Origin: Desulfofustis sp.
GTDB lineage: Bacteria > Desulfobacterota > Desulfobulbia > Desulfobulbales > Desulfocapsaceae
DNA: 5,205 nucleotides
Assembly (NCBI GenBank): GCA_030604345.1
Contig: JAUVWB010000147.1
Location: 1-5,205 of the forward strand
Direction of reading: 5' to 3'
Every line of letters starts with the position of its first letter. Within the stretch, counting starts at the first letter, position 1. Shown here in pieces: positions 1 to 5,205 of this stretch. Below the pieces are notes generated by a model, which saw only the letters and a list, made by a program, of their open reading frames with translations, was not told the DNA's origin and searched no databases. Position numbers and translations under genes: made by a program.

Positions 1-13
1 CACCCTGTTCCCC

Positions 14-1054
14 ATGACCGACCAGAATCAAACCCCGACCCCCACAAGACGCGAGAGGGCCTCTCGTCGAACTGCCTTTCTTATATTCCTGCTCCTTGTC
101 GCCGTCGGCACCGGTGCGATTTTATACTACCTCTTTCTCGACCGGCAACCGATCGCTGAGCAGACCATCGGCCGTGAAGAATCGTCGCCATCAGAACCGC
201 TCACAACGCCGCTCCCCCAAGAGTCGGCAGAGTCAACAAAACCGGATGAAGGGCGTGGTGCGGACCGGCAGGACACGGTAACCGCGACCGGTGCCGGGGG
301 TGAGCAGGCCCAAACGGGAGATGCACAACCTGACGATCAGATCGGATCTCCTGCGTTGCCGACGGTCGTGCCGACCCAACGGACGCCGGTGGCAACCGAG
401 CCGGCGGACGGTGCCGCAGCTAAGCCGCAGCAGGTCTGTCAGCGCCTGTCCGCCACGGTGGAGCAATTCTATGCAACGCTTGATACGAGACCATACATCA
501 AGGACTTTCAACTGGATGAGACAAGCAGCGTCTATTTTTCCCGGCTGATTCAAAAGTTGGTGGACAATCCACCGGTGGTCACCGGGGAAACCGACGACCT
601 GTTCACCATTTTGCAGAATACCGCCCATTTCTTCCGCGTATTGGGTAAAGACAACATCTTTATTCTCAAAGGAATTCTCGATCGCGAAAAGGATACGTTT
701 GAACGGGTGTTGGCCGATTTTTACGAATTGACCGATTATCCCGGTTGCCTCAAGGATCGTTTCGATCTGGTGATAGGGACGGAAGCGTTGTATCAGTATG
801 CCGGTTTTTTTCTCAACACCATGGGCGGACGGCTCTATCTCTTCCGGCGTGATTCCATGTCCCGCATGGTGGTCAGCTTCTACGCCGTACTGACCATCGA
901 TGAAGCCAACCGTGCCGGCAGAAACACCTACGGCATAGATCTGGCCCCGGTGATCGTGAACCTGATAGACGAAATAGAATCGAGCAGCATCTCGTTGAAG
1001 ATGCGAGATCACTATCTGGACACCTTGTATGATTTGCAGGTCACATACCAGTAG
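14..1054 (+). CDS. Membrane-anchored protein of unknown function
   Basis: I do not recognise this 346-residue protein. Residues 1-20 are polar and Arg-rich (RRER, RR), followed by one hydrophobic segment at about 21-42. This predicts an N-in signal anchor with the rest in the periplasm. Residues 45-140 are rich in Pro, Thr, Gln, Gly and Ala and are probably a disordered linker. From about 141 to the end there is a compact, mostly helical-looking domain with only two cysteines, C142 and C245, which could form a periplasmic disulfide. No catalytic motif is visible. The 13 bases before the ATG show no Shine-Dalgarno site, and the frame stays open to the window edge. The start overlaps a TGA as ATGA (14-17), so it may be translationally coupled to an upstream gene. 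It leads a probable operon with a SprA-related protein and an M18 aminopeptidase. The coding call is firm; function is unknown. Confidence 0.85.
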   Translation: MTDQNQTPTPTRRERASRRTAFLIFLLLVAVGTGAILYYLFLDRQPIAEQTIGREESSPSEPLTTPLPQESAESTKPDEGRGADRQDTVTATGAGGEQAQTGDAQPDDQIGSPALPTVVPTQRTPVATEPADGAAAKPQQVCQRLSATVEQFYATLDTRPYIKDFQLDETSSVYFSRLIQKLVDNPPVVTGETDDLFTILQNTAHFFRVLGKDNIFILKGILDREKDTFERVLADFYELTDYPGCLKDRFDLVIGTEALYQYAGFFLNTMGGRLYLFRRDSMSRMVVSFYAVLTIDEANRAGRNTYGIDLAPVIVNLIDEIESSSISLKMRDHYLDTLYDLQVTYQ

Positions 1055-1107
1055 GCAGCCATGGAAGTGAGCCCCTTCCTCGTAGCGATAGCCATAAGAG
1101 GCTGCCG

Positions 1108-1818
1108 ATGACCAGGGTTTCTCCTGCCCTGACGATTCCCCCGCCGAACCGAGGTGGCCGCCAATACCCCCAGCTGTCCGCCGACCCGGCCAAGACCCGC
1201 CTGAATGCGACAGGTGCCGCCTCTTCGCTCTCGGATCGCGTTTCACTGTCGCGCACGACACCAGAGCCAGACGCTTCTGCCGGGTCCAGCGACTCAGCGT
1301 CGAAATCGGCGGGCCGACCAACCACCGACGTTGAGACCCAGAGCCAGTATCAGCAACTCTTACAACTGCAAAGCAGAGATCAGGAGGTCCGGGCCCACGA
1401 GCAGGCCCACCTGGCAGTGGCCGGTCCCTATGCCCGTGGTGGCGCCGCCTATGTCTATCAGCGCGGGCCCGATGGGAGACTTTATGCGGTCGGAGGCGAG
1501 GTGGCCATTGACGTCGGCAAGGAACGAACGCCCGAGGCAACGATCCGGAAAATGCAAACGGTTCGCCGAGCCGCCCTGGCCCCGCTCAACCCTTCTGCAG
1601 CAGACCGTCAGATTGCCGCCAGAGCCTCTCTGTTGCTGGCCCAGGCGCAGCAAGAACTGCAGATGGCAGGATACCGGGAAGAACTAGGGGGAGGACACGT
1701 TGAGGCAACCGGACCCGGGACAGTGCCCGATGACTCCGCCGCTGCCGCCGTTGAACGTAATCGAGGCCTGCGCTCCATTCAGGCCTACCAGCAGGCATCC
1801 GCCCTCTTTGATCGTTAG
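1108..1818 (+). CDS. SprA-related putative metalloprotease
   Basis: This 236-residue protein matches the SprA-related family (Pfam PF12118), whose members start at about this length and share a GEV motif. Residues 1-85 are Ser/Thr/Pro/Ala-rich and probably disordered. A Gln-rich helix leads into VRAHEQAHLA, where H97-E98-xx-H101 is an HExxH zinc motif. The family signature follows: a YxYQxGPDGRLYAVGGEV stretch ending at E131, a plausible third metal ligand (inferred). The C-terminal 90 residues are Ala/Gln-rich and helical, with no signal peptide or membrane segment. The ATG at 1108 has AAGAGG (1095-1100) 7 bp upstream, and the gene begins 53 bp after the preceding one. Proteolytic activity is proposed for the family from the motif; I know of no defined substrate. 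The family assignment is strong; the enzymatic role is inferred. Confidence 0.85.
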   Translation: MTRVSPALTIPPPNRGGRQYPQLSADPAKTRLNATGAASSLSDRVSLSRTTPEPDASAGSSDSASKSAGRPTTDVETQSQYQQLLQLQSRDQEVRAHEQAHLAVAGPYARGGAAYVYQRGPDGRLYAVGGEVAIDVGKERTPEATIRKMQTVRRAALAPLNPSAADRQIAARASLLLAQAQQELQMAGYREELGGGHVEATGPGTVPDDSAAAAVERNRGLRSIQAYQQASALFDR

Positions 1819-1822
1819 GTGG
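1817..1822 (+). promoter_or_regulatory. Ribosome binding site deciding the M18 start
   Basis: AGGTGG overlaps the last two bases of the upstream TAG stop codon and lies 8 bp before ATG 1831. It favours the ATG over the GTG at 1819 and suggests that translation of the two genes is coupled. Confidence 0.6.
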
Positions 1823-1830
1823 CATATCCC

Positions 1831-3147
1831 ATGGAAAGTGGTGACAAGCTGATTTCATCCCTGTTCTCGTTTCTGTCGGAAAGTCCTACCGCCTATCATG
1901 CGGCAGCATCGATCCGCCGGAGGCTTCTGGCGGCAGGCTTCATCGAGGTGGCGGAAGACGCCCCGAACCGGGCCTTCCAGACGGCGCGCTGGTTCGTCGT
2001 GAGAAACGGCGCGGTTGCCGCTTTTGCCCGGGGCGATGGGGCTCCGTGCAACCATGGCCTACGCATTGTCGGTGCCCATACCGATAGCCCTGCTTTGAAG
2101 ATCAAACCGAACCTGAGACAGGATCGCCCACCGTATCTGGTGGCCGGGGTCGAAGCGTACGGCGGCGCCCTGTTTCGCTCCTGGTTCGATCGAGAACTGT
2201 CTGTCGCCGGCCGGGTCTGCTGCCAAACCGAGAACGGAGATATCGATCACCTGCTGGTGGATTTTGGGGTCCCGCTCGTCTTCATCCCCAGTTTGGCGAT
2301 TCATCTGGATCGAAAAGTCAACGAAGGGCAACCGATCAACGCGCAGACGGACCTCAACCCGATCATCGGAATGAACCTCGCGTCGGGGACAGCGGACCTT
2401 ACCGCCCTGCTCCAGCAGCACCTGGAAAAGCAGTACCCGACGCACAGAGCGGGCCGGGTCCTCTCCTTCGATCTCTTCTGCTACGACCCGAGCAGACCAC
2501 GTTTGACCGGCCTCGAGCAATGCTTCATCGCCGGACCGCGTCTCGACAACCTGCTCAGTTGTCATGTGGCCGTTGAGGCGCTCTGCACCAGCCAAGGGAC
2601 CGCCAGCTGTCTGCTCTTATGTTTGAACCATGAAGAGATCGGTTCACTGAGCAGCAGCGGAGCGGCCGGGTCGTTTGCCACCCACGTGCTTGAGCGCCTG
2701 ATTCCAGACGGAGAAGAACGTGCGGCGTGCCTGCATAAATCCTTTCTGCTCTCTTTAGATAATTGTCACGCGACTCACCCCAACTATCGTGACAAATCAG
2801 ACGAGGCTCACCCGGTGCTGCTCAATCATGGCCCGGTAATAAAAATAAACGCCGCTCAGCGTTATAGCACCACTGCCGGTTCTGCGGCGCTGTTCAAGAT
2901 CATTGCTAATGAAGTGGGCGTGCACCCTCAGGAATTTGTCATGCGCAGCGATATGACCTGTGGTACCACCATAGGCCCTATGGCCTCAGCCGCCCTCGGT
3001 GTTGAAGCGGTCGATGTGGGAGCTCCCACCTGGGGGATGCATGCCATACGAGAAATGACCGGTTCGACGGACCCGGAGCTTCTGTTGCGGGTGGTCACGC
3101 ATTTCTGCAATCGCTCCGTCCTACCGAAAAACCACCACCACTGGTAG
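1831..3147 (+). CDS. apeB: M18 family aminopeptidase (aspartyl aminopeptidase type)
   Basis: This 438-residue cytoplasmic metallopeptidase should remove N-terminal residues, in this family often acidic ones, from peptides using two metal ions. It is full length for the family. All expected metal-site residues are present: H83 and D85 in GAHTDSP, D239 in RLDNLL, the E268-E269 pair in NHEEIGS, D310 in SLDNCHATHP, and H404 in the GAPTWGMHAIREM segment. The M18 landmarks SWFDREL and SDMTCGTTIGP are also intact. I chose ATG 1831 because AGGTGG (1817-1822) lies 8 bp upstream. An in-frame GTG at 1819 directly after the previous stop would add four residues but lacks a ribosome site. The gene lies 12 bp downstream of the SprA-related gene, indicating co-transcription. 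The symbol follows common usage for bacterial M18 enzymes. Function is confident; the physiological role is probably general peptide turnover. Confidence 0.95.
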   Translation: MESGDKLISSLFSFLSESPTAYHAAASIRRRLLAAGFIEVAEDAPNRAFQTARWFVVRNGAVAAFARGDGAPCNHGLRIVGAHTDSPALKIKPNLRQDRPPYLVAGVEAYGGALFRSWFDRELSVAGRVCCQTENGDIDHLLVDFGVPLVFIPSLAIHLDRKVNEGQPINAQTDLNPIIGMNLASGTADLTALLQQHLEKQYPTHRAGRVLSFDLFCYDPSRPRLTGLEQCFIAGPRLDNLLSCHVAVEALCTSQGTASCLLLCLNHEEIGSLSSSGAAGSFATHVLERLIPDGEERAACLHKSFLLSLDNCHATHPNYRDKSDEAHPVLLNHGPVIKINAAQRYSTTAGSAALFKIIANEVGVHPQEFVMRSDMTCGTTIGPMASAALGVEAVDVGAPTWGMHAIREMTGSTDPELLLRVVTHFCNRSVLPKNHHHW

Positions 3148-3156
3148 CCGGCTACC
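3143..3156. repeat. Perfect 14-bp palindrome at the convergent gene junction
   Basis: GGTAGCCGGCTACC is its own reverse complement and includes the TAG stop of the M18 gene. It extends to 18 bp with one G-T and one C-G pair. It lies between two convergent genes separated by 27 bp, so a transcription end is expected here. It has no T-run on either side, so it is not a standard intrinsic terminator. Confidence 0.45.
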
Positions 3157-3174
3157 GGGGTGATGGGTGCGTTG

Positions 3175-4266
3175 TCACACCACCAGATCGATCTGCTGCA
3201 CCGTCCCGATGCGACCGTCCTCATTGACGAAAATGGAACTGGAGCGGACCTGACCCAGCAACTCGTTGTGGTCGTCTTTCAGAGAAAACGGGGTGCTTAC
3301 ATGGCCGAGATAGAGTGCGCCTACCCCTTTTTCACCTAAGGCGAAGAGGTTCACCTGACCATCAGCATCACGTGTCCATATCCGAAGTCGGTCATACACG
3401 TCATCGGTCTCATCGATCCAGCCGTTACCATCCTGATCGTATGCCTGCAGATCGGCAAACCCATTACCGCTTACGGGGCCGAACAGCTCGCCGCCATCGT
3501 TGACCGCTCCGTCTCCATTACGATCAAGGGCCAGATATCCACTGCCGGGGCTCACAAACCTGAGTTGGTCCTTCTTGCCGTCACGATCGAGATCAAAGGA
3601 GAACGTGGTATCGCTCAATTGGAGGTCGGTGCCTGCAAAATTGATCACCAGGGGGTCCTTGAGCGCATCACCGGCTCGCAGTGAAAGGTACTCTTCGCTG
3701 AAAAAGTTCCGCTCCATGCTCAGATGGGCGCTGAAATCGATGGTTCTCCCATCTCCCGTGACAATTGTTCCGTTCGCACTGAACGTGGTTTTTTCCTGTT
3801 CGGCATAGGTTTCATGATATTCGTAGATCATACCCCATCCGGCTGATTGATCGGCTGACTGGGTTTTTTGACCAGCCGATAAAGGTTCTCCCGGCGGGGT
3901 GGAAGATGCTTGTTGTTGATAAAAACGCCCCGGATCCTCCAGCACAATTTTTTTGCCAGTCAAACGTTCGATCAGGGCTTTGAGGATGCGGATCTTCACA
4001 TCGGCGATCGGCAGTTCCCCGGCCGGCACCGGTTCAGCTAGACCCTGGATCGAGCGAGCCTTGGCTATGCCGCTGGTCGACAACGCCACCTGTTCCGCGT
4101 GTCCAGAATGTGCCGTCGTCGTCCTCTCCTCCAGCCCAGGCAGTCCTTGACGTGGCGCCGGAAGCGATTCTCCCGCCTGCCAGAGTGTCAGTTTCTCACT
4201 GATCCGGTGTTCTTCCTGATACGTTCGTGCTGATTGAAAGGCGATCGATGCGTTGGAAATGATCAC
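3175..4266 (-). CDS. EF-hand-like calcium-loop protein, possibly secreted
   Basis: This 363-residue protein starts at GTG 4266, with GGAGGG (4279-4274) 7 bp upstream, giving the N-terminus (M)IISNASIAFQSAR. A longer reading from TTG 4335 has no ribosome site. The N-terminal half is polar with no signal peptide or membrane segment. The C-terminal 140 residues hold several calcium-loop motifs: DLDRDGKKD at 225-233, DRNGDGAVNDGGE at 248-260, the near-canonical EF loop DQDGNGWIDETD at 277-288, and a weaker DADG near 300-303. Conserved-looking stretches such as ELFGPVSG, DRLRIWT and KGVGALYLG surround them. From memory, similar proteins of unknown function occur in many marine and anaerobic Proteobacteria and Desulfobacterota, but I cannot name a family. 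The protein ends QQIDLVV: Asp plus hydrophobics, reminiscent of type I secretion C-termini. Calcium binding is well supported; secretion is speculative. Confidence 0.85.
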   Translation of the reverse strand: MIISNASIAFQSARTYQEEHRISEKLTLWQAGESLPAPRQGLPGLEERTTTAHSGHAEQVALSTSGIAKARSIQGLAEPVPAGELPIADVKIRILKALIERLTGKKIVLEDPGRFYQQQASSTPPGEPLSAGQKTQSADQSAGWGMIYEYHETYAEQEKTTFSANGTIVTGDGRTIDFSAHLSMERNFFSEEYLSLRAGDALKDPLVINFAGTDLQLSDTTFSFDLDRDGKKDQLRFVSPGSGYLALDRNGDGAVNDGGELFGPVSGNGFADLQAYDQDGNGWIDETDDVYDRLRIWTRDADGQVNLFALGEKGVGALYLGHVSTPFSLKDDHNELLGQVRSSSIFVNEDGRIGTVQQIDLVV

Positions 4267-4273
4267 AGGTAAG

Positions 4274-4279
4274 CCCTCC
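4274..4279 (-). promoter_or_regulatory. Ribosome binding site for the calcium-loop protein
   Basis: On the minus strand GGAGGG lies 7 bp before GTG 4266. It is the only strong Shine-Dalgarno match near the 5' end of this gene and fixes the start at a GTG rather than at the upstream in-frame TTG. Confidence 0.7.
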
Positions 4280-4326
4280 GTGGCTTTTTGATGACGTATG
4301 CAACCGGGAATGGTCCCCCCGTCCTG

Positions 4327-4362
4327 GGAGAACAATCCTTGTTCTCCTATCGGCAGGAGAAC
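4327..4362 (-). promoter_or_regulatory. Alternating inverted repeats in the leader of the calcium-loop gene
   Basis: Read on the minus strand, three 7-bp blocks alternate: GTTCTCC (4362-4356), GGAGAAC (4347-4341) and GTTCTCC (4333-4327). The second and third form a perfect 9-bp stem, GGAGAACAA with TTGTTCTCC, around a 3-base loop. The middle block could instead pair with the first, giving two mutually exclusive hairpins. It could be an operator for a dimeric repressor or an RNA switch in the untranslated leader. There is no U-run next to the hairpin, so a plain terminator is unlikely. Confidence 0.4.
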
Positions 4363-4367
4363 GAAAT

Positions 4368-4403
4368 TTCTTTAGGGTTCATCCGACTCATGCGTACGTC
4401 TTT
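4368..4403 (+). repeat. Left target duplication plus left terminal repeat
   Basis: TTCTTTAG (4368-4375) is followed by the left terminal repeat (4376-4403). Its first 11 bases match the right end exactly, and ten of the next 17 also match, including a GCG-x-AC core at 4392-4397 and TTT at the inner edge. Confidence 0.65.
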
Positions 4404-4597
4404 GCAATCGAGGAGGCGATGGGTATCGATGGAAAACGCCTCGCGGAGGCCCGCCGGCACGCCACAGCAGGCCATGGATGACCTGCCTGTCAGTCGTGGC
4501 GTGACGGCGATCAGGCCGAAGAGCAGCGTTTGGAAGCCATGCCCATCACCGGGTTTGCTACCGGTAACTAAAAAAGTGCGCTCAATTCGGATGAACC
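4376..4597. mobile_element. MITE-like non-autonomous transposable element, 222 bp
   Basis: The ends are perfect inverted repeats over 11 bp: GGTTCATCCGA at 4376-4386 and TCGGATGAACC at 4587-4597. Similarity continues inward to 28 bp with 21 matches. Immediately outside both ends is the same 8-bp sequence TTCTTTAG (4368-4375 and 4598-4605), which is what a target-site duplication looks like. The interior is about 170 bp with no convincing gene, so a transposase would have to act from elsewhere. Ends starting GG, repeats of about 28 bp and an 8-bp duplication are compatible with ISL3- or IS1595-type transposases, but I cannot identify the parent. The alternative, a structured RNA closed by the terminal stem, does not explain the flanking direct repeat. 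Confidence 0.7.
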
Positions 4598-4605
4598 TTC
4601 TTTAG
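4570..4605 (-). repeat. Right terminal repeat plus right target duplication
   Basis: Read inward on the minus strand, the right terminal repeat spans 4597-4570 and ends in a run of six T. Outside it, 4598-4605 repeats TTCTTTAG exactly as on the left side. Confidence 0.65.
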
Positions 4606-4623
4606 GGGCAAGCGGTGCAAAAG

Positions 4624-4648
4624 ATTATCAAATTGATAATGATTATCT
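4624..4648. promoter_or_regulatory. Fur-box-like operator
   Basis: TGATAAT-G-ATTATCT (4634-4648) matches the 7-1-7 Fur consensus TGATAATnATTATCA at all but the last base. The inner GATAAT-G-ATTATC is a perfect palindrome. A third hexamer, ATTATC (4624-4629), forms a second perfect palindrome with the same GATAAT: ATTATCAA-A-TTGATAAT (4624-4640). Overlapping hexamers are typical of extended Fur sites that bind more than one dimer. The site lies about 147 bp upstream of the cytochrome start and on the far side of the mobile element from the calcium-loop gene. Iron control of the cytochrome is an inference; another Fur-family regulator is possible. Confidence 0.6.
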
Positions 4649-4699
4649 CTATCAATCTGTTTTTTCATGGACTTTTCTATCTGCTCCATTGGTTTTCCT

Positions 4700-4728
4700 T
4701 TGCGCCCCCCATGCGCATATCGTACAAT
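4700..4728 (+). promoter_or_regulatory. Possible promoter of the cytochrome gene
   Basis: TTGCGC (4700-4705) and TACAAT (4723-4728) are 17 bp apart. The -10 box matches five of six consensus bases, but the -35 box matches only three. Transcription would start near 4735, giving a leader of about 60 bases. The Fur-like site lies upstream of this promoter rather than over it, so either Fur acts at a distance or the true promoter is closer to the site. Confidence 0.35.
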
Positions 4729-4783
4729 AAATGTGCAGCTTATTACCGTAAAGGTTGATGTATTTCCGTTAACCATTCATCAC

Positions 4784-4790
4784 AAGGAGG
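4784..4790 (+). promoter_or_regulatory. Strong ribosome binding site of the cytochrome gene
   Basis: AAGGAGG is a full Shine-Dalgarno match, though only 4 bp from ATG 4795, which is a short spacing. It supports that ATG as the start. Confidence 0.75.
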
Positions 4791-4794
4791 CACC

Positions 4795-5205
4795 ATGAAG
4801 AGAACGTTCATTGTGGGGCTGGCCTGTTTTGCGATCACCGCTCTGGCGGCCTGGGGGGCATATGCCGCCGGTGGTCCAAAACCTGAGCCATTGCCGAAAG
4901 CCAAAACCATTCAAGAACTGGCTGAGCGATACGATTCCAGCCGGTGCATGGATTGTCATGAGGACATCCATGAGGAGTGGTCCAATTCGTTGCATGCCCG
5001 TTCGATCCTCGGTACCCCCCGCACCGCGCCGACGATTATCACGGCAATCGAAAACGGCTTGAAGATCTTCCCCTACTCAGGTGTTACCAAGGACGAGGAT
5101 ATCACCGTTGAGCACCTGATGATGTGCGCCAAGTGTCATCTGCCGCAGTTGGACGAGGCCACCGATGATGTGGCCCGGGAAATCGTCGCCACCATACGCG
5201 GTTGG
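4795..5205 (+). CDS. Exported multiheme c-type cytochrome (3' end outside window)
   Basis: The first 137 codons are present and the frame is open at the window edge. Residues 1-24 form a Sec signal peptide (MKRTF, a hydrophobic core, then AYA before AGG), placing the protein in the periplasm or outside the cell. Two heme-binding CxxCH motifs are visible, CMDCH at 51-55 and CAKCH at 111-115. Just after the first is EEWSNSLHARS; a W-x4-H spacing with H67 is typical of cytochromes in the c554/hydroxylamine oxidoreductase-like superfamily, where such a His often serves as a distal heme ligand. The total heme number cannot be told from this fragment. A role in anaerobic electron transfer is likely. 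A Fur-like site upstream suggests iron-responsive expression, which would fit an iron-rich protein. The cytochrome call is firm; the subfamily is tentative. Confidence 0.9.
   Translation, partial: MKRTFIVGLACFAITALAAWGAYAAGGPKPEPLPKAKTIQELAERYDSSRCMDCHEDIHEEWSNSLHARSILGTPRTAPTIITAIENGLKIFPYSGVTKDEDITVEHLMMCAKCHLPQLDEATDDVAREIVATIRGW

Larger units (their letters stand above)
4267..4794. other. Gene-poor structured intergenic region
   Basis: About 530 bp separate the start of the minus-strand calcium-loop gene from the start of the plus-strand cytochrome gene. From left to right it holds the GTTCTCC leader repeats, the 222-bp MITE-like element, an AT-rich stretch with the Fur-like operator, and a possible promoter. 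No reading frame here has a ribosome site plus protein-like composition strong enough to call. I saw no tRNA or convincing riboswitch. Confidence 0.6.

Noticed and set aside
233..1540. A 435-codon open frame on the minus strand antisense to genes 1 and 2
   Set aside because: It spans two genes with clear coding character and a 53-bp gap, its product is rich in Arg, His and Gly with no family features, and GC-rich coding DNA often leaves such antisense frames open.
4281..4325. A sigma-54 type promoter around GGTTGCAT before the calcium-loop gene
   Set aside because: A TTGC is present, but no GG lies at the required upstream spacing.
4376..4597. A c-di-GMP or other riboswitch upstream of the cytochrome, closed by the 11-bp terminal stem
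   Set aside because: I could not find the conserved core of a GEMM-type riboswitch, and the exact direct repeats outside the stem point to transposition instead.
4350..4601. A minus-strand frame of 84 codons across the whole element
   Set aside because: It has no start codon with a ribosome site near its beginning and crosses both terminal repeats. It might be fortuitous or a remnant, but it is not callable as a gene.
4288..4605. A plus-strand frame of 105 codons across the mobile element
   Set aside because: It begins at a TTG without a ribosome site, the product is Arg/Ser/Pro-rich, and the frame runs through both ends of the transposable element, so it is chance.
4582..4689. A 35-codon minus-strand frame with AAAGGA 6 bp before its ATG
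   Set aside because: Its middle is simply the translation of the Fur-like operator and its last codons run into the end of the mobile element, so it is unlikely to be an evolved gene.
4811..5062. A second plus-strand frame overlapping the cytochrome
   Set aside because: It is out of frame with the signal peptide and both CxxCH motifs, which clearly define the real reading frame.

Overview
The window is a GC-rich stretch of bacterial chromosome with five protein-coding genes. The gene set suggests a Gram-negative anaerobe, most likely of the Desulfobacterota (Desulfobulbales/Desulfuromonadales) type. The pointers are an exported multiheme c-type cytochrome, a SprA-related HExxH protein and a calcium-loop protein of a type common in such genomes. 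This placement is an inference from gene types, not from a marker gene.

Left part (14-3147, plus strand). Three genes run head to tail and look like one operon: a single-pass membrane-anchored protein of unknown function, a SprA-related putative metalloprotease with an HEQAH motif, and a complete M18 aspartyl aminopeptidase with all expected metal ligands. The gap between genes 1 and 2 is 53 bp. Gene 3 begins 12 bp after gene 2, with its ribosome binding site overlapping gene 2's stop codon. An upstream gene may end in an ATGA overlap with gene 1.

Middle (3175-4266, minus strand). A convergent gene encodes a 363-residue protein with several DxDxDG-type calcium loops in its C-terminal half. 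It has no signal peptide and ends in an Asp followed by a hydrophobic tail. Only 27 bp separate it from the M18 gene.

Right part (4267-4794). This is about 530 bp without a convincing gene, but it is structured. First comes a leader with three alternating copies of GTTCTCC/GGAGAAC. Next is a 222-bp MITE-like element (4376-4597) with terminal inverted repeats, perfect over 11 bp and 21/28 overall, flanked by an exact 8-bp direct repeat TTCTTTAG. Last is an AT-rich regulatory stretch with a strong Fur-box-like palindrome and a possible promoter. It leads into a multiheme cytochrome gene (4795 onward) that is cut off by the window end.

The most noteworthy observation is the small, apparently non-autonomous transposable element. 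It sits exactly between the calcium-loop gene and the iron-regulator-like site, so it may have separated that gene from its original upstream control region.
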